The position numbers and the translations under genes are program-made. From assembly GCF_021109255.1 (NCBI RefSeq), contig NZ_JAJODG010000003.1: DNA of 64,000 bases; one strand, written 5' to 3'. The notes under the pieces are model-generated. The model saw nothing but the letters and a program-made list of their open reading frames with translations, did not search any database and was not told where the DNA came from. The DNA is from Merdimmobilis hominis. GTDB lineage: Bacteria; Bacillota; Clostridia; Oscillospirales; Ruminococcaceae. How positions within the stretch are numbered: position 1 is the first letter of the stretch; each line of letters starts with the position of its first letter. This document shows, piece by piece, positions 15,266-24,725 of this stretch.

Positions 15266-15701
15266 GATCCCCGGGTCGAATCCACCCCGGACATCAATGG
15301 CGGATGTCCCTCCGGGGACCTTACAGGCCATATGGGACAGGAAAAATAAACCATCCTCTATGGCAATTTGTCCAAAAAGTTTACATATCCAATCGGCCCA
15401 TGGTAGAATGCCAATAATATGGGCTGAAAAGGGTATCCCCCGTATCTGTCTGGGCCAATGTGTCCCGGGCGGATATTTACCATGTGGATATTGGGGACAT
15501 CCTGCTGAAAACAGCGGCAAAAGGAACCCTGCGGGTTATCATCGGATTGTCCGAAAAAAATCCTCTTACCCGGCTCAACCAGGAAACAAGGACGGCTGGT
15601 GTGTTGGGGAATAACAGACATTTTTGAGCCGGGAATTTTTCCCGGCAGTCTGCTGGAGCGTCGTTCCGGCTTGACAAAATGGGGTAAGGGAGGCTGTTGG
15701 G
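15266..15701. other. Intergenic spacer before the phosphorelay genes
   Basis: About 435 bp with no coding signal that I trust. It holds the promoter candidate at 15380-15409 and implies a leader of some 290 nt before 15702. I see no recognisable riboswitch or RNA gene. Confidence 0.5.
15380..15409 (+). promoter_or_regulatory. Candidate promoter of the HPt/hybrid kinase operon
   Basis: TTTACA (15380-15385), 18-bp spacer, TAGAAT (15404-15409). Confidence 0.45.
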
Positions 15702-16037
15702 ATGCAGGGACTCAGGGAATTGTTTGGAGCATATGGAGCAAATTATCAGAATAGGATGGGCCACCTTCTGGGGAACAAGAAAATGTGCCTCAAATTTCTG
15801 GAGCTGTTTTTTGAGGACTTGAGTGTAAAGAAGTTGGGCAATGCCCTTCCTTGCGGGGACAGCACTAGTGCCTTTGAAGACGCCCACACCCTCAAAGGGG
15901 CGTGGTCCACCATGGGGCGGATGCCCCTTAATGAAGCGTATTGCGCCATTGCGAAGCCGCTGCACCAAGTCATCCAAGCGGATTGCCAGCGGACCAGGGG
16001 ACTGTGGGAAACTTGGAAGGGAGGGGAAACGGCATGA
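15702..16037 (+). CDS. HPt (histidine phosphotransfer) domain protein
   Basis: A 111-residue all-helical protein with the HPt signature EDAHTLKGAW, where His62 is the predicted phospho-acceptor and the following Lys-Gly is the conserved pair. A preceding helix (MCLKFLELFFEDL) matches the first long helix of the bundle. HPt proteins carry a phosphoryl group between receiver domains in multistep phosphorelays. The stop codon overlaps the start of the hybrid kinase gene (ATGA), so the two are translationally coupled and very probably exchange phosphate. No output regulator is adjacent. The start uses GGGAGG 8 nt upstream. Confidence 0.85.
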   Translation: MQGLRELFGAYGANYQNRMGHLLGNKKMCLKFLELFFEDLSVKKLGNALPCGDSTSAFEDAHTLKGAWSTMGRMPLNEAYCAIAKPLHQVIQADCQRTRGLWETWKGGETA

Positions 16038-19000
16038 TGGGAAAAATGCCTCTCCCAAAGCTCACTGCTGAACAGGTGGTCATTGTGCTGGACAATGCGC
16101 CGGTGGCCGTCTATGTCAGCGCGGTGGACACTTTGGAACTCCTTTATGCCAACCAGCTGGCAAAACAGCTGTTTCCGCGCAGCGCGGATACCTCCGGGCT
16201 CACCTGTTATCAGGCGGCGGGATTTGACCGCCCCTGTCCCTTCTGCCACGTCAAGGACTTGACTGAGACAAAGCTGCTGGCCCGTGAGTTTCACCACCCG
16301 GATAACGGCCGGATCTATCAGCTCAGCGGGAAGATTATCCGCTGGGGCGATGTCGATGCCCACATTGAATATTTCGTGGACATCACTGACAAAAAGCGGG
16401 AGGAGAACCGCTCTAAGCTGATCAGCGAGGAACTGCAGGCTACCTTTAGCAATATCCCCTGCGGGCTGTGCGTCTACCGGTATGCTGGCGGCAACATCTC
16501 CCCTCTATTCCACAACCCCGCGTTTTATGAGATCATGGGCTACTCGGACGAGCACATCGACGCCGTGGAACGGTCCACCAGTTTTCTGGGTGTCCACCCG
16601 GAAGACCTGCCCCGGCTGCGGGAGCTGATTCAGAGGATTCTTGTGACGGGGGGCACCATGGGGCATACCTACCGTTTGTGGAACGACAAACGTGGGGAAT
16701 ACCGGTGGATCCATCTGGATAGCTCGGTGAAAACCCAGGCGGATGATTCCAGGCTCCTCTATGGGGTGTACAGCGATGTCAGCGAACAGCGGCATTTGGA
16801 AGGAGAGCTTGTATACGCCAATGAGAAGATGCAGGACATTGTCAATGCCATCCCAGGCGGGGTTGCCATCTACAAAATGACCAATATCTTCGAAACTAAG
16901 TATTTTTCCGATGGGTTGGCGGAGATGACCGGCTACTCGGTGGAAGAATACCAGGAGCTGGCCAAGAGGGACGCGGCAGAACTGGTCTATTGGGAGGATA
17001 CCTCCAAGGTGGTGGCAAAGGCGTTGAAGGTCATCGCCACCCATGAGGTAGCCAAGATGGAATTCCGTCAACAACACAGGGATGGCCAGGTGGTCTGGGT
17101 CCGTGCACAGATCAAATGGATTGGCGAGGAAGGCGGCTGCCCCTTGCTTCACTGCGTCTTCCACAATATTTCCGACCTGAAAGAAGCCCAGCTGGAGATG
17201 GATCATTTGATCAACTCCATCCCCGGCGGCATCGCCAGCTACCGGATCGAAGGGGAGCGGTTCATCCCCACGTTTTACTCCGACGGGGTGGTGGCCCTGT
17301 CTGGTCACACCCGGGAGGAATTCCAGGAGATTGTCCAACAGGATGCCCTGGATGTCATCTATGGCCCAGACCGGGATAGAGTGATGGCGCAGACCAAAGC
17401 CGCGGTTCTCAGCGGAGAGGTGCTAGACATCTCCTATCGGATGCGCCACAAAAACGGCAGCTTGATCTGGATTCATCTCAACGGCCGCCGGATGGGCCCC
17501 CTTTCGGACTCCACCCGGTTCTACGCGGTGTTTACCGGCATGTCTGCGGAGGCGCGCCTCTTCCAGAGCATCGCCAACGAGACGGCGGACGGGATCTATG
17601 TCATCAGCCGAGATACTTATGATCTGCTGTACCTCAACGAATCGAAAAATTTCTTCGCCCGGGGAGAAAATGTCCTTGGGCAGAAATGCTATACTGCCCT
17701 TCACGGGATGAGCGGGCCCTGTCCCTTCTGTACCTTAAAGGACCGTCCGGCAGATGGGCAGGAGTATATGATGCAGATTGACGGCGCCGACCGCTTTTAC
17801 ACCACTTGGTGCCGGGAAAGTGACTGGAACGGCATCCCAGCTTATGTGAAATACGTACGGGATGTAACCGAAGAGGTGAAGACCCGCAAGGAGAAAGAGC
17901 GCCTGGAACAGTATTTCCAAACGGTAGTGAAAAACCTGCCCGGCGGCATTGGGGTCATCCGGTATGAAGAGGACGGCAAAATGACGCCGGAGTTCCTATC
18001 CGATGGGTTCGCCGCCATGACTGGCATGACCTTGGAGGGCGCATGGCAGTTGTATGAGAAAGATGCTATGGCCGGCGTGTATCCCGGGGATGTTGCAGCT
18101 GTGAAGAGGCAGGTGCGCGACTACATCGCCAGCGGGGATTCCCACCGCGAACTCAACTACCGGCTCAAGACGGGCGACGGGGCGTATATTTGGATCAAAA
18201 ATACCATCTCCCTCATTGAGAACGAGGGCGGGGAGCGCCGTCTCTACACCGTCTACCGGGATGTGACCAAGGAGCGGGAGGAGCAGGAGAACATCCGCCG
18301 GCAGTACAACGAGTTGATCCTCCAGCACTATCGGACGCCGGGGCCCAACGCCTTGGTGGTTGGCCACTGCAACATCTCCCAGAGCAGGATTCTAGAGATC
18401 ATCGACTACACCGATTCCGGCCTGCTCGACATGTTCGGCACTGTCCGGGAGGACTTTTTCACCGGCCTTTCCACCCTTATTGTAGACGAGGGGGAACGGC
18501 AGAAGTTCCGAAGCATCTACCTGGATGCCCCTGCCCGCGCCGCCTTTGAGCGCAACGAGACCGAGCGGATTATGGAGTGCTTTGTCCAGTTCCCCAAGGA
18601 GGACAAAGGGCGCTATGTCCAGGTGGAGATGAATATGGTCTCCACCCCCGACACTGGGGACATCACTGGCATCCTCACGGTGACCGACACCACTGAGCGG
18701 ACCATCTCCAACCGGATCCTACACCAGCTGTTGGTAACAGGATTTGACTTTGTGGTTGACGTCGACCTGACGAAAGACACCTATTCCATCCTCTCCAGCG
18801 GTGACAACCCCTGTTTTATGCCCCCTGTGCAGGGGTGCTACTCCCAGTGGATGGAGCATATGGCGGAGTCAAGGGTCGTCCCTCGGGACAGGGAGGCATA
18901 CCGGCGGGGCCTTGCCCCTGGATACCTGCGCCAGCGGCTGGAACAGCAAGGCTCTTACACCTTTACCTTCTCCCTGCTGGACGACAACGGGGACATCCGC

Positions 19001-20686
19001 ACCAAAAACATGACCGTATCCGCTGTGGACCTCCGCCTTGGCAGGGTATGCCTTTCCCGCACAGACATCACCGAATCGATGCGGGAGCAGCAAGGCCTTC
19101 TGCGGATGATCGCCTACACCTTTGAATTGGCAGGTTTTATCGATATAGGAACCCGGCATCTGACCCTGTACGCCAGGAATACGGTGCTGGAGAATCTGTC
19201 GCCCTATCTGGTGAGCCAGTACGACCAGGCCGTCGAAGGGTTTGTCAGCCAATACGGGGCACCGGAGGGACAGGAGGAAGCGCGGAATCAGTTCCAGATT
19301 GAGACCATGCTCCAACGCCTCCAGGAAAAGCCCTCCGGCTACGACTTCCCCTTCCCCTACCGAGGGGAAGAGGGAGAGCGGTTCAAGCAGGTTACGGTTC
19401 TCTGGGGAGACTCCAACCACCAGACCATCTGCATGGTGCGTGCAGACGTCACCGACATGCTGGCTGCGGAGCGGCAGTCCAAAAAGGAGTTGGAAAGTGC
19501 ACTGGCCTTGGCCGAAGAGGCTAATCAGGCAAAAAGCGACTTCCTCTCGGCCATGAGCCACGATATCCGCACCCCCATGAACGCCATTATGGGAATGACT
19601 GCTTTGGCAGTGGCACATATGGGTGACCGGGACCGGGTAGCAGACTGCCTGCAAAAGATCTCCATCTCCTCCAAGCACCTGCTCAGCCTAATCAACGACG
19701 TATTGGATATGAGCAAGATTGAGCGGTCGAAAATCACCTTAAACCAGATGCGGATTTCCCTCCCCCAGCTGATGGAACAGCTCTCCGCCATTATGGCGCC
19801 CCAGGCGCGGGCGGCGGGACTGGAGTTTTCCATCCACAATGGGGAAGTCCAGCACCCGTGCTTCTATGGGGATTCTCTGCGCATCAGCCAAATTCTCATC
19901 AATCTCCTGAGCAACGCAGTCAAATTCACGCAGGAAGGCGGAAGGGTGGCGTTTTTGGCGGAGGAGCTCCCGCCAAGTGAGGAGGGAAAAGCGCGGTACC
20001 GCTTCACTGTTAACGACACCGGTATGGGGATGCCGGAAGAATTTCTCGCCCGCATCTTCGACCCCTTTTCCCGCAGCCGCGCTGCGGCCCGTATGGAAGG
20101 AACTGGCCTCGGCTTAAGCATCACCAAAGGGCTTGTCGACCTGATGGGCGGGCAGATAGCGGTGGAGAGCCAGGTGAACCAAGGAACCACCTTCCGGGTG
20201 GAACTGGAGGGGGAGATTGCCCCCCAGGAGGAAGCCCCGGCCGAGGAGGCGCAGTCCCGCAGCCCCTCTAGCGATAGGCTCTTTTTCGGCCGCCGCTTTT
20301 TAGTGGCAGAGGACAACGCCATCAACGCGGAAATTCTCTGCGAACTGCTCCAGATGTACGGGGCGGAGACTGTGGTTAAAACTGATGGCACCCAAGCGGT
20401 GCGGGAGTTCCAAACCGCGGCCCCGAGGAACTACGACGCCATTTTGATGGATATTCAGATGCCGCAGATGAACGGCTATGAAGCTACCCGCATTATCCGG
20501 GAGATGGAGCGCCCAGACGCCAAAGACATCCCCATTGTGGCCATGACTGCCAACGCTTTTTCCGAGGACGTCCAGGCGTCCTTGGCCGCTGGGATGACTG
20601 CCCATGTGGCAAAACCTCTGGATGTAGACGTCCTGCGGGACACTCTGGATAAAGTTCTGGGACGGCCTAACGTCCAGCGGGGATAG
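16034..20686 (+). CDS. Multi-PAS hybrid sensor histidine kinase / response regulator
   Basis: A 1550-residue cytoplasmic hybrid kinase. ATG 16034 overlaps the HPt stop by four bases; an in-frame extension to 15941 lies inside the HPt gene and is rejected. At least six PAS-type domains occupy residues 1 to about 800, with a less clear sensor region to about 1140. PAS1 and the fifth PAS carry a cysteine cluster (Cys58, 68, 71 and Cys552, 563, 566, each with PCPFC), suggesting metal or redox sensing. HisKA follows with SHDIRTPMN (His1176), then HATPase_c with LLSNAVKF, DTGMGMP and GTGLGLS. A C-terminal receiver has MDIQMP with Asp1473. No membrane span or DNA-binding domain is present. It likely signals through the HPt protein to a distant regulator. 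Confidence 0.95.
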   Translation: MMGKMPLPKLTAEQVVIVLDNAPVAVYVSAVDTLELLYANQLAKQLFPRSADTSGLTCYQAAGFDRPCPFCHVKDLTETKLLAREFHHPDNGRIYQLSGKIIRWGDVDAHIEYFVDITDKKREENRSKLISEELQATFSNIPCGLCVYRYAGGNISPLFHNPAFYEIMGYSDEHIDAVERSTSFLGVHPEDLPRLRELIQRILVTGGTMGHTYRLWNDKRGEYRWIHLDSSVKTQADDSRLLYGVYSDVSEQRHLEGELVYANEKMQDIVNAIPGGVAIYKMTNIFETKYFSDGLAEMTGYSVEEYQELAKRDAAELVYWEDTSKVVAKALKVIATHEVAKMEFRQQHRDGQVVWVRAQIKWIGEEGGCPLLHCVFHNISDLKEAQLEMDHLINSIPGGIASYRIEGERFIPTFYSDGVVALSGHTREEFQEIVQQDALDVIYGPDRDRVMAQTKAAVLSGEVLDISYRMRHKNGSLIWIHLNGRRMGPLSDSTRFYAVFTGMSAEARLFQSIANETADGIYVISRDTYDLLYLNESKNFFARGENVLGQKCYTALHGMSGPCPFCTLKDRPADGQEYMMQIDGADRFYTTWCRESDWNGIPAYVKYVRDVTEEVKTRKEKERLEQYFQTVVKNLPGGIGVIRYEEDGKMTPEFLSDGFAAMTGMTLEGAWQLYEKDAMAGVYPGDVAAVKRQVRDYIASGDSHRELNYRLKTGDGAYIWIKNTISLIENEGGERRLYTVYRDVTKEREEQENIRRQYNELILQHYRTPGPNALVVGHCNISQSRILEIIDYTDSGLLDMFGTVREDFFTGLSTLIVDEGERQKFRSIYLDAPARAAFERNETERIMECFVQFPKEDKGRYVQVEMNMVSTPDTGDITGILTVTDTTERTISNRILHQLLVTGFDFVVDVDLTKDTYSILSSGDNPCFMPPVQGCYSQWMEHMAESRVVPRDREAYRRGLAPGYLRQRLEQQGSYTFTFSLLDDNGDIRTKNMTVSAVDLRLGRVCLSRTDITESMREQQGLLRMIAYTFELAGFIDIGTRHLTLYARNTVLENLSPYLVSQYDQAVEGFVSQYGAPEGQEEARNQFQIETMLQRLQEKPSGYDFPFPYRGEEGERFKQVTVLWGDSNHQTICMVRADVTDMLAAERQSKKELESALALAEEANQAKSDFLSAMSHDIRTPMNAIMGMTALAVAHMGDRDRVADCLQKISISSKHLLSLINDVLDMSKIERSKITLNQMRISLPQLMEQLSAIMAPQARAAGLEFSIHNGEVQHPCFYGDSLRISQILINLLSNAVKFTQEGGRVAFLAEELPPSEEGKARYRFTVNDTGMGMPEEFLARIFDPFSRSRAAARMEGTGLGLSITKGLVDLMGGQIAVESQVNQGTTFRVELEGEIAPQEEAPAEEAQSRSPSSDRLFFGRRFLVAEDNAINAEILCELLQMYGAETVVKTDGTQAVREFQTAAPRNYDAILMDIQMPQMNGYEATRIIREMERPDAKDIPIVAMTANAFSEDVQASLAAGMTAHVAKPLDVDVLRDTLDKVLGRPNVQRG

Positions 20687-20764
20687 TCTTTGCCGGGGAA
20701 TAACACCTCTCCATAGAAAATGTGCCATTATTTGAGCTCCCATCCAACTTTGGCTGGAGATTGC

Positions 20765-20795
20765 AAAGGCAGCCGGAATTTCCGGCTGCCTTTTT
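20765..20795 (+). terminator. Terminator of the hybrid kinase operon
   Basis: An A/T-extended stem GGCAGCCGGA / TCCGGCTGCC with a short loop is followed by TTTTT. Confidence 0.88.
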
Positions 20796-20906
20796 CATAG
20801 GGCTTTTAGATGTATAGGGAGGGACAATGGTCGGACTGGGTCCCCATGGATGGATGTGGACATTTTCGCTGAAACAGAAAAGATTATTCCGAAAAAAATG
20901 TGTGGA

Positions 20907-20935
20907 TTGACATAGGCGATTTCCACAGATATACT
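20907..20935 (+). promoter_or_regulatory. Sigma-A promoter of M20 hydrolase 20987
   Basis: TTGACA (20907-20912), 17-bp spacer, TATACT (20930-20935). Confidence 0.8.
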
Positions 20936-20986
20936 AAAAAGTAAAACATTTTTGGACAGCAAAATGGATTTGAAGGAGGGCAAAAC

Positions 20987-22291
20987 ATGGACAAGCAGGC
21001 ACTTAAACAGGCTGTGTGCGCGGCCATCGACCAGCACCGGGAGAAAATCTTTGAAATCGGCGAGGCCATCCGGGTCAACCCGGAGCTGGGGTACAAGGAG
21101 TTTAAAACCGCCCAACGGGTCAAAGAGGTATTTGAGGAGATGGGCCTTCCCTATCAGGAAAAGGTGGCTCTCACCGGGCTCATCGCCCAGATGAAAGGCC
21201 GTTCCCCCGGCGTCAAAATGGCGGTTATGGGGGAATTGGATGCGGTGGTCTGCCCCGGACATCCCCAGGCGGACCCAGTCACCGGTGCGGCCCATTCCTG
21301 CGGGCACCACGCCCAGGTGGCGGCGATGCTGGGCATGGCTATGGGCCTTCAATCCGGCGGCGCCATGGAGTATCTGGACGGCGACCTTTTGCTGATGGCG
21401 GTCCCCGCTGAGGAGGCGGTGGAAATTGAGTGGAGGCAAAGCCTCATCGACCAGGGGAAGATCCGCTACATCGGCGGCAAACAGAACATGATCAAAGATG
21501 GGTATTTTGACGACATCGACCTGGCGATGATGGTCCACGGCACCACCGGCGACAAGATCGAGATGGCCGACACCAGCACTGGGTTTGTGGTGAAGTTTGT
21601 CCGCTACCTGGGCAAAGAGGCCCATGCAGGCGGTGCACCCCACCTGGGCATCAACGCCCTCAATGCGGCCCAGATCGGCCTTGCCGCCATCAACGCCAAC
21701 CGGGAGACCTTCCAGGACAAGGATACCATCCGGGTTCACCCCATCATCACCAAAGGCGGGGATTTGGTCAATGTCGTCCCTGCCGATGTGCGGATCGAGA
21801 CCTACATCCGCGGCAAGACCATGGAAGGGGTGCTGGACGCCTCCAAAAAGGTCAATCGGGCGCTCAAAGCCGGCGCTGATGCAGTGGGAGCCCAGGTGGT
21901 CATCCAGGAAATCCCCGGCTATATGCCCCGGATGAACGAAAAGCGGATGAACCAGCTGTTTGAGGCCAATGTCACCCCGCTGGTGGGGTCGGACCACGTG
22001 GTCAACAACGGCCACACCACCGGCAGCAGCGACTTTGGCGATATTATGCACCTGATGCCGGGTATCCACCCCTACATCGGCGGCGCAGTGGGCCGGGGCC
22101 ACAGCAGCGACTACCAGATTGTCGACCCGGAGATGTTCTACATCGTCCCCGCTAAAGCTATGGCTATGACGGTTATCGATTTGTTGTGGGACGGCGCGGC
22201 GGAGGCCAAAGCCATTGTAGAATCCTACCAGCCGGTGTACAAAAACAAAGAGGAGTACCTGGCCGCTTGGGAGGAACTGATGAAGGGCTAA
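20987..22291 (+). CDS. M20 family amidohydrolase (M20D-type)
   Basis: A 434-residue metal-dependent amidohydrolase. ATG 20987 follows AAGGAGGG. Motifs: GELDAVVCPGHP near residue 83 (in place of the usual G-x-x-DALP), AHSCGHHAQVAAMLG near 103 with the metal-binding Cys-Gly-His, VPAEEAVE near 138, and the lid-domain GKEAHAGGAPHLGINALNA near 207. The relatives include aminobenzoyl-glutamate and indole-acetyl-amino acid hydrolases; the exact substrate is not evident. It is distinct from the three copies at 1-4137 and probably co-transcribed with the MGMT-like gene 61 bp downstream. It has no linked transporter, so its substrate may be internal or imported by others. Confidence 0.92.
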   Translation: MDKQALKQAVCAAIDQHREKIFEIGEAIRVNPELGYKEFKTAQRVKEVFEEMGLPYQEKVALTGLIAQMKGRSPGVKMAVMGELDAVVCPGHPQADPVTGAAHSCGHHAQVAAMLGMAMGLQSGGAMEYLDGDLLLMAVPAEEAVEIEWRQSLIDQGKIRYIGGKQNMIKDGYFDDIDLAMMVHGTTGDKIEMADTSTGFVVKFVRYLGKEAHAGGAPHLGINALNAAQIGLAAINANRETFQDKDTIRVHPIITKGGDLVNVVPADVRIETYIRGKTMEGVLDASKKVNRALKAGADAVGAQVVIQEIPGYMPRMNEKRMNQLFEANVTPLVGSDHVVNNGHTTGSSDFGDIMHLMPGIHPYIGGAVGRGHSSDYQIVDPEMFYIVPAKAMAMTVIDLLWDGAAEAKAIVESYQPVYKNKEEYLAAWEELMKG

Positions 22292-22352
22292 CCAAAATGA
22301 AACAATTTGGGGCGGGGGAGAATTCCCGTCCTGTTTTTTGGAGGAATTGGTT

Positions 22353-22664
22353 GTGGAAGAGGGATTTTTTACCCGCGTGTACCAGATCGTAGAGCGGATT
22401 CCGCCGGGAAAGGTGGCTACCTACGGGCAGGTCGCCTTCCTGGCAGGCAGTCCCCGAGCCGCCAGGGCAGTGGGGGAGGCGATGCGCCGCTGCCCCTATT
22501 TTGAAGTCCCCTGCCACCGGGTGCTCAATCGCAGAGGGGAGCTGTCCCCCGCCCCGGCATTTGGTGGCCCAGGCGTCCAACAGGGCCGCCTGGAGGCCGA
22601 GGGAGTCGCAGTCGGCCCAGATAACCGGGTGGATCTGACCCAGTTTCAATGGGATGGAAAATGA
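22353..22664 (+). CDS. MGMT family protein (alkyltransferase C-terminal domain only)
   Basis: A 103-residue protein covering only the DNA-binding/active-site domain of O6-alkylguanine-DNA alkyltransferases. GTG 22353 follows GGAGGA by 7 nt. Visible motifs are IPPGKVATYGQVA (helix-turn-helix), a GEAMRRCP turn, and VPCHRVLNRRG, in which the reactive cysteine of PCHR is retained. The C-terminal Leu-Glu region is also present. The N-terminal domain of full Ogt is absent, the same size as stand-alone MGMT-family and alkyltransferase-like proteins; ATL proteins proper replace the Cys, so repair activity is possible here. It lies 61 bp after the M20 gene and is likely in its transcript. Confidence 0.9.
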   Translation: MEEGFFTRVYQIVERIPPGKVATYGQVAFLAGSPRAARAVGEAMRRCPYFEVPCHRVLNRRGELSPAPAFGGPGVQQGRLEAEGVAVGPDNRVDLTQFQWDGK

Positions 22665-22791
22665 AAGCAATCCTTCACAGCAGAGTTGGATTTGGGGAAA
22701 ACGGAGAGTTCTCTCCCCCAATTCCGGGAAAGTCACCGGAGAAATAGCGGATATGTGCAAATGTTATGCAAGAATTTATGCATTTTACATT

Positions 22792-22820
22792 TTGACCGGA
22801 ACCACCAAAAAAGCTATAAT
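22792..22820 (+). promoter_or_regulatory. Sigma-A promoter of M20 hydrolase 22865
   Basis: TTGACC (22792-22797), 17-bp spacer, TATAAT (22815-22820), 45 bp before the start codon. Confidence 0.8.
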
Positions 22821-22864
22821 GGAATCAGAAGATTTTGGACAACAATGGGAAAGGTGGTACTAGT

Positions 22865-24040
22865 ATGAATCCGATTTTACAAAGAGCCAAAGAGTTGGAG
22901 AGCGAGATCATCGCCAACCGGCGTTACCTGCACCAGCACCCGGAAATCCGGGATGAACTGCCCAACACCACAAAATTCGTCATGGAAAAACTGACCGAAA
23001 TGGGCTATGAGCCCAAGGAAATCTGCAAGGGCGGCATCGTCGCCACAGTGGGCAACCCTGGAAAGGTGTTTCTGCTGCGGGGCGATATGGATGCCCTCCC
23101 CATGGAGGAGGACACCGACCTGGAATTCCGCTCCTGCAACAGCTATGCCCACACCTGCGGCCATGATACCCACACCGCTATGCTGCTGGGTGCGGCAAAA
23201 ATCCTCAAGGAGCATGAGAAGGAGCTGAAGGGCACCGTCAAGCTGATGTTCCAGCCCGCGGAGGAGATTTTCACCGGCGCCCAGGCGATGATTGATGCCG
23301 GCGTTATGGAGAATCCCCACGTGGATGCGGCCCTGGCTACCCACATCGCCTCTTCTGGCCTGCCCTGCGGCATGATCTCCTATAAGGAAGGCCCTTCCGG
23401 CGCGTCGGCTGACATGTTCACCATCACCATCAAGGGCAAAGGCGGCCACGGCGCCTATCCCCACGCTGCGGTGGACCCGGTCAACATTGGCGCCCATGTC
23501 GTCCTCACCCTCCAGGAGTTGGTGAGCCGGGAGGTCAACCCCTTGGAGCCCTGCGTTCTGACCATCGGAGCCTTCCAGGCCGGCGACGCTGGAAACATCC
23601 TGCCGGAATCTGCTGTGTTGCGGGGTTCTATCCGCACCTTCAACAACGATGTGCGCAACTTTATCAAACAGCGCACAGTGGAGCTGTGTGAGGACACTGC
23701 CAAAAAGTTCCGGGCCGAGGCCAAAGTGGAGTTCACTTCCGGCGTCTGCCCGCTGATCAACGACGGGGAATTCACCCGGGAGATCGTCGGTTACCTGGGG
23801 GATTTGGTCCCTGCCGACAAGCTCTGCACCCGGGAGCCGGAGATGGGCTCTGAGGACTTTGCCCTGGTCACCCAGATGGTGCCCGCCACCTTCCTGTACC
23901 TGGGCGCTGAGGTGGAGGACCCGGCCCAAGTGCGCCGCGGCCACAACCCCAATGTCCTGTTCAACGAGGACTGCTTCCACCTGGGTACTGCTGCTCTAGC
24001 CCACTGTGCCATCCAGTGGCTGGATCGCCACAGCAACTAG
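22865..24040 (+). CDS. M20D amidohydrolase (hippurate/IAA-amino-acid hydrolase type)
   Basis: A 391-residue enzyme of the classical M20D group. ATG 22865 follows AAAGGTGG; an in-frame extension from 22835 overlaps this site. Motifs in order: NRRYLHQHPE near residue 19, GDMDALPMEEDTDLEF near 74, HTCGHDTHTAMLLGAAK near 97 (metal-binding Cys-Gly-His and catalytic Asp-x-His), FQPAEE near 130, GKGGHGAYPHAAVDP near 190 and GSEDFALV near 335. The reaction is hydrolysis of N-acyl amino acids such as hippurate, acetyl- or indole-acyl-amino acids, releasing the free amino acid in the cytoplasm. It is monocistronic with its own promoter and the terminator at 24101-24131. It is the fifth M20 member in this window. 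Confidence 0.94.
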   Translation: MNPILQRAKELESEIIANRRYLHQHPEIRDELPNTTKFVMEKLTEMGYEPKEICKGGIVATVGNPGKVFLLRGDMDALPMEEDTDLEFRSCNSYAHTCGHDTHTAMLLGAAKILKEHEKELKGTVKLMFQPAEEIFTGAQAMIDAGVMENPHVDAALATHIASSGLPCGMISYKEGPSGASADMFTITIKGKGGHGAYPHAAVDPVNIGAHVVLTLQELVSREVNPLEPCVLTIGAFQAGDAGNILPESAVLRGSIRTFNNDVRNFIKQRTVELCEDTAKKFRAEAKVEFTSGVCPLINDGEFTREIVGYLGDLVPADKLCTREPEMGSEDFALVTQMVPATFLYLGAEVEDPAQVRRGHNPNVLFNEDCFHLGTAALAHCAIQWLDRHSN

Positions 24041-24100
24041 CAGATGCTGAAAAAGGGGCTGACCCTGGGCGGCCCTCTCAAACAGATTTGAATATTTGAA

Positions 24101-24131
24101 GAAACGGCATAGCTTAAAGCTATGCCGTTTC
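24101..24131. terminator. Bidirectional terminator between M20 and thiW
   Basis: A stem of 13 or more base pairs, AAACGGCATAGCTT with AAGCTATGCCGTTT, with almost no loop and T-runs on both strands, separates the convergent genes. Confidence 0.8.
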
Positions 24132-24184
24132 TTTGTGGAAAAGGATATTGTGTGGGAATGCCTACGCTTTTCTTTGAGGAAAGG

Positions 24185-24691
24185 TTACACCCCTAAGCTG
24201 TGTTTCACCTGGTCGAGGGCCTTGGTCCGATCTAAGGCGGTGAGGAAGGCCACTGATAGAAGAGCGCCGCCCACCGAGCTGATCAAGAAGGGGAGCACAT
24301 AGGCAAAAAGGGCAGCCTCTTTGCCGAGGAGCAGGGTGGCCACTGGGTAACAGAGCAGGCCGCCCAGGATGCCGGTGCCCACCGTCTCCCCCAGGAAGGC
24401 GGCCCACATCTTATGGGTTCTCTGGTAGAGGAGACCGCACAGCAGGGCCCCCACCATGCTGCCGGGGAAGGCAAGCAAGCTCCCGGTGCCCATCAGGTTT
24501 CGGATCAGCGAGGTGGCAAAGGCCATGGCAACGGCATATCCCGGGCCAAGGATGACACCTCCCAGCACATTGACCGCATGTTGAATGGGGAAGCACTTAG
24601 ATGCCCCCACCGGGATGTAGAACGCGGAACAGACCACCCCCAGGGCGGTCAGCAGGCCGGCAGTGGCCAGCTTTTTGACAGAATGCTGCAT
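24185..24691 (-). CDS. thiW: ECF transporter S component ThiW (thiamine precursor uptake)
   Basis: A 168-residue membrane protein of the ThiW S-subunit family. ATG 24691 follows AAAGGGGGA by 8 nt. Features are the N-terminal LATAGLLTALGVV helix, a P-V-G-ASKCFPIQHAVNV loop typical of ThiW, GPGYAVAMAF, and a glycine-rich GETVGTGILGG helix. It binds a thiamine precursor (thiazole moiety or related) and works with the shared ECF energising module located elsewhere. The TPP riboswitch directly upstream fixes its pathway: expression falls when thiamine pyrophosphate is abundant. It is a single-gene unit. Length is typical for the family. Confidence 0.93.
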   Translation of the reverse strand: MQHSVKKLATAGLLTALGVVCSAFYIPVGASKCFPIQHAVNVLGGVILGPGYAVAMAFATSLIRNLMGTGSLLAFPGSMVGALLCGLLYQRTHKMWAAFLGETVGTGILGGLLCYPVATLLLGKEAALFAYVLPFLISSVGGALLSVAFLTALDRTKALDQVKHSLGV

Positions 24692-24725
24692 AAAAAGTCC
24701 CCCTTTTTGAAAATGCCGGGAGGTA

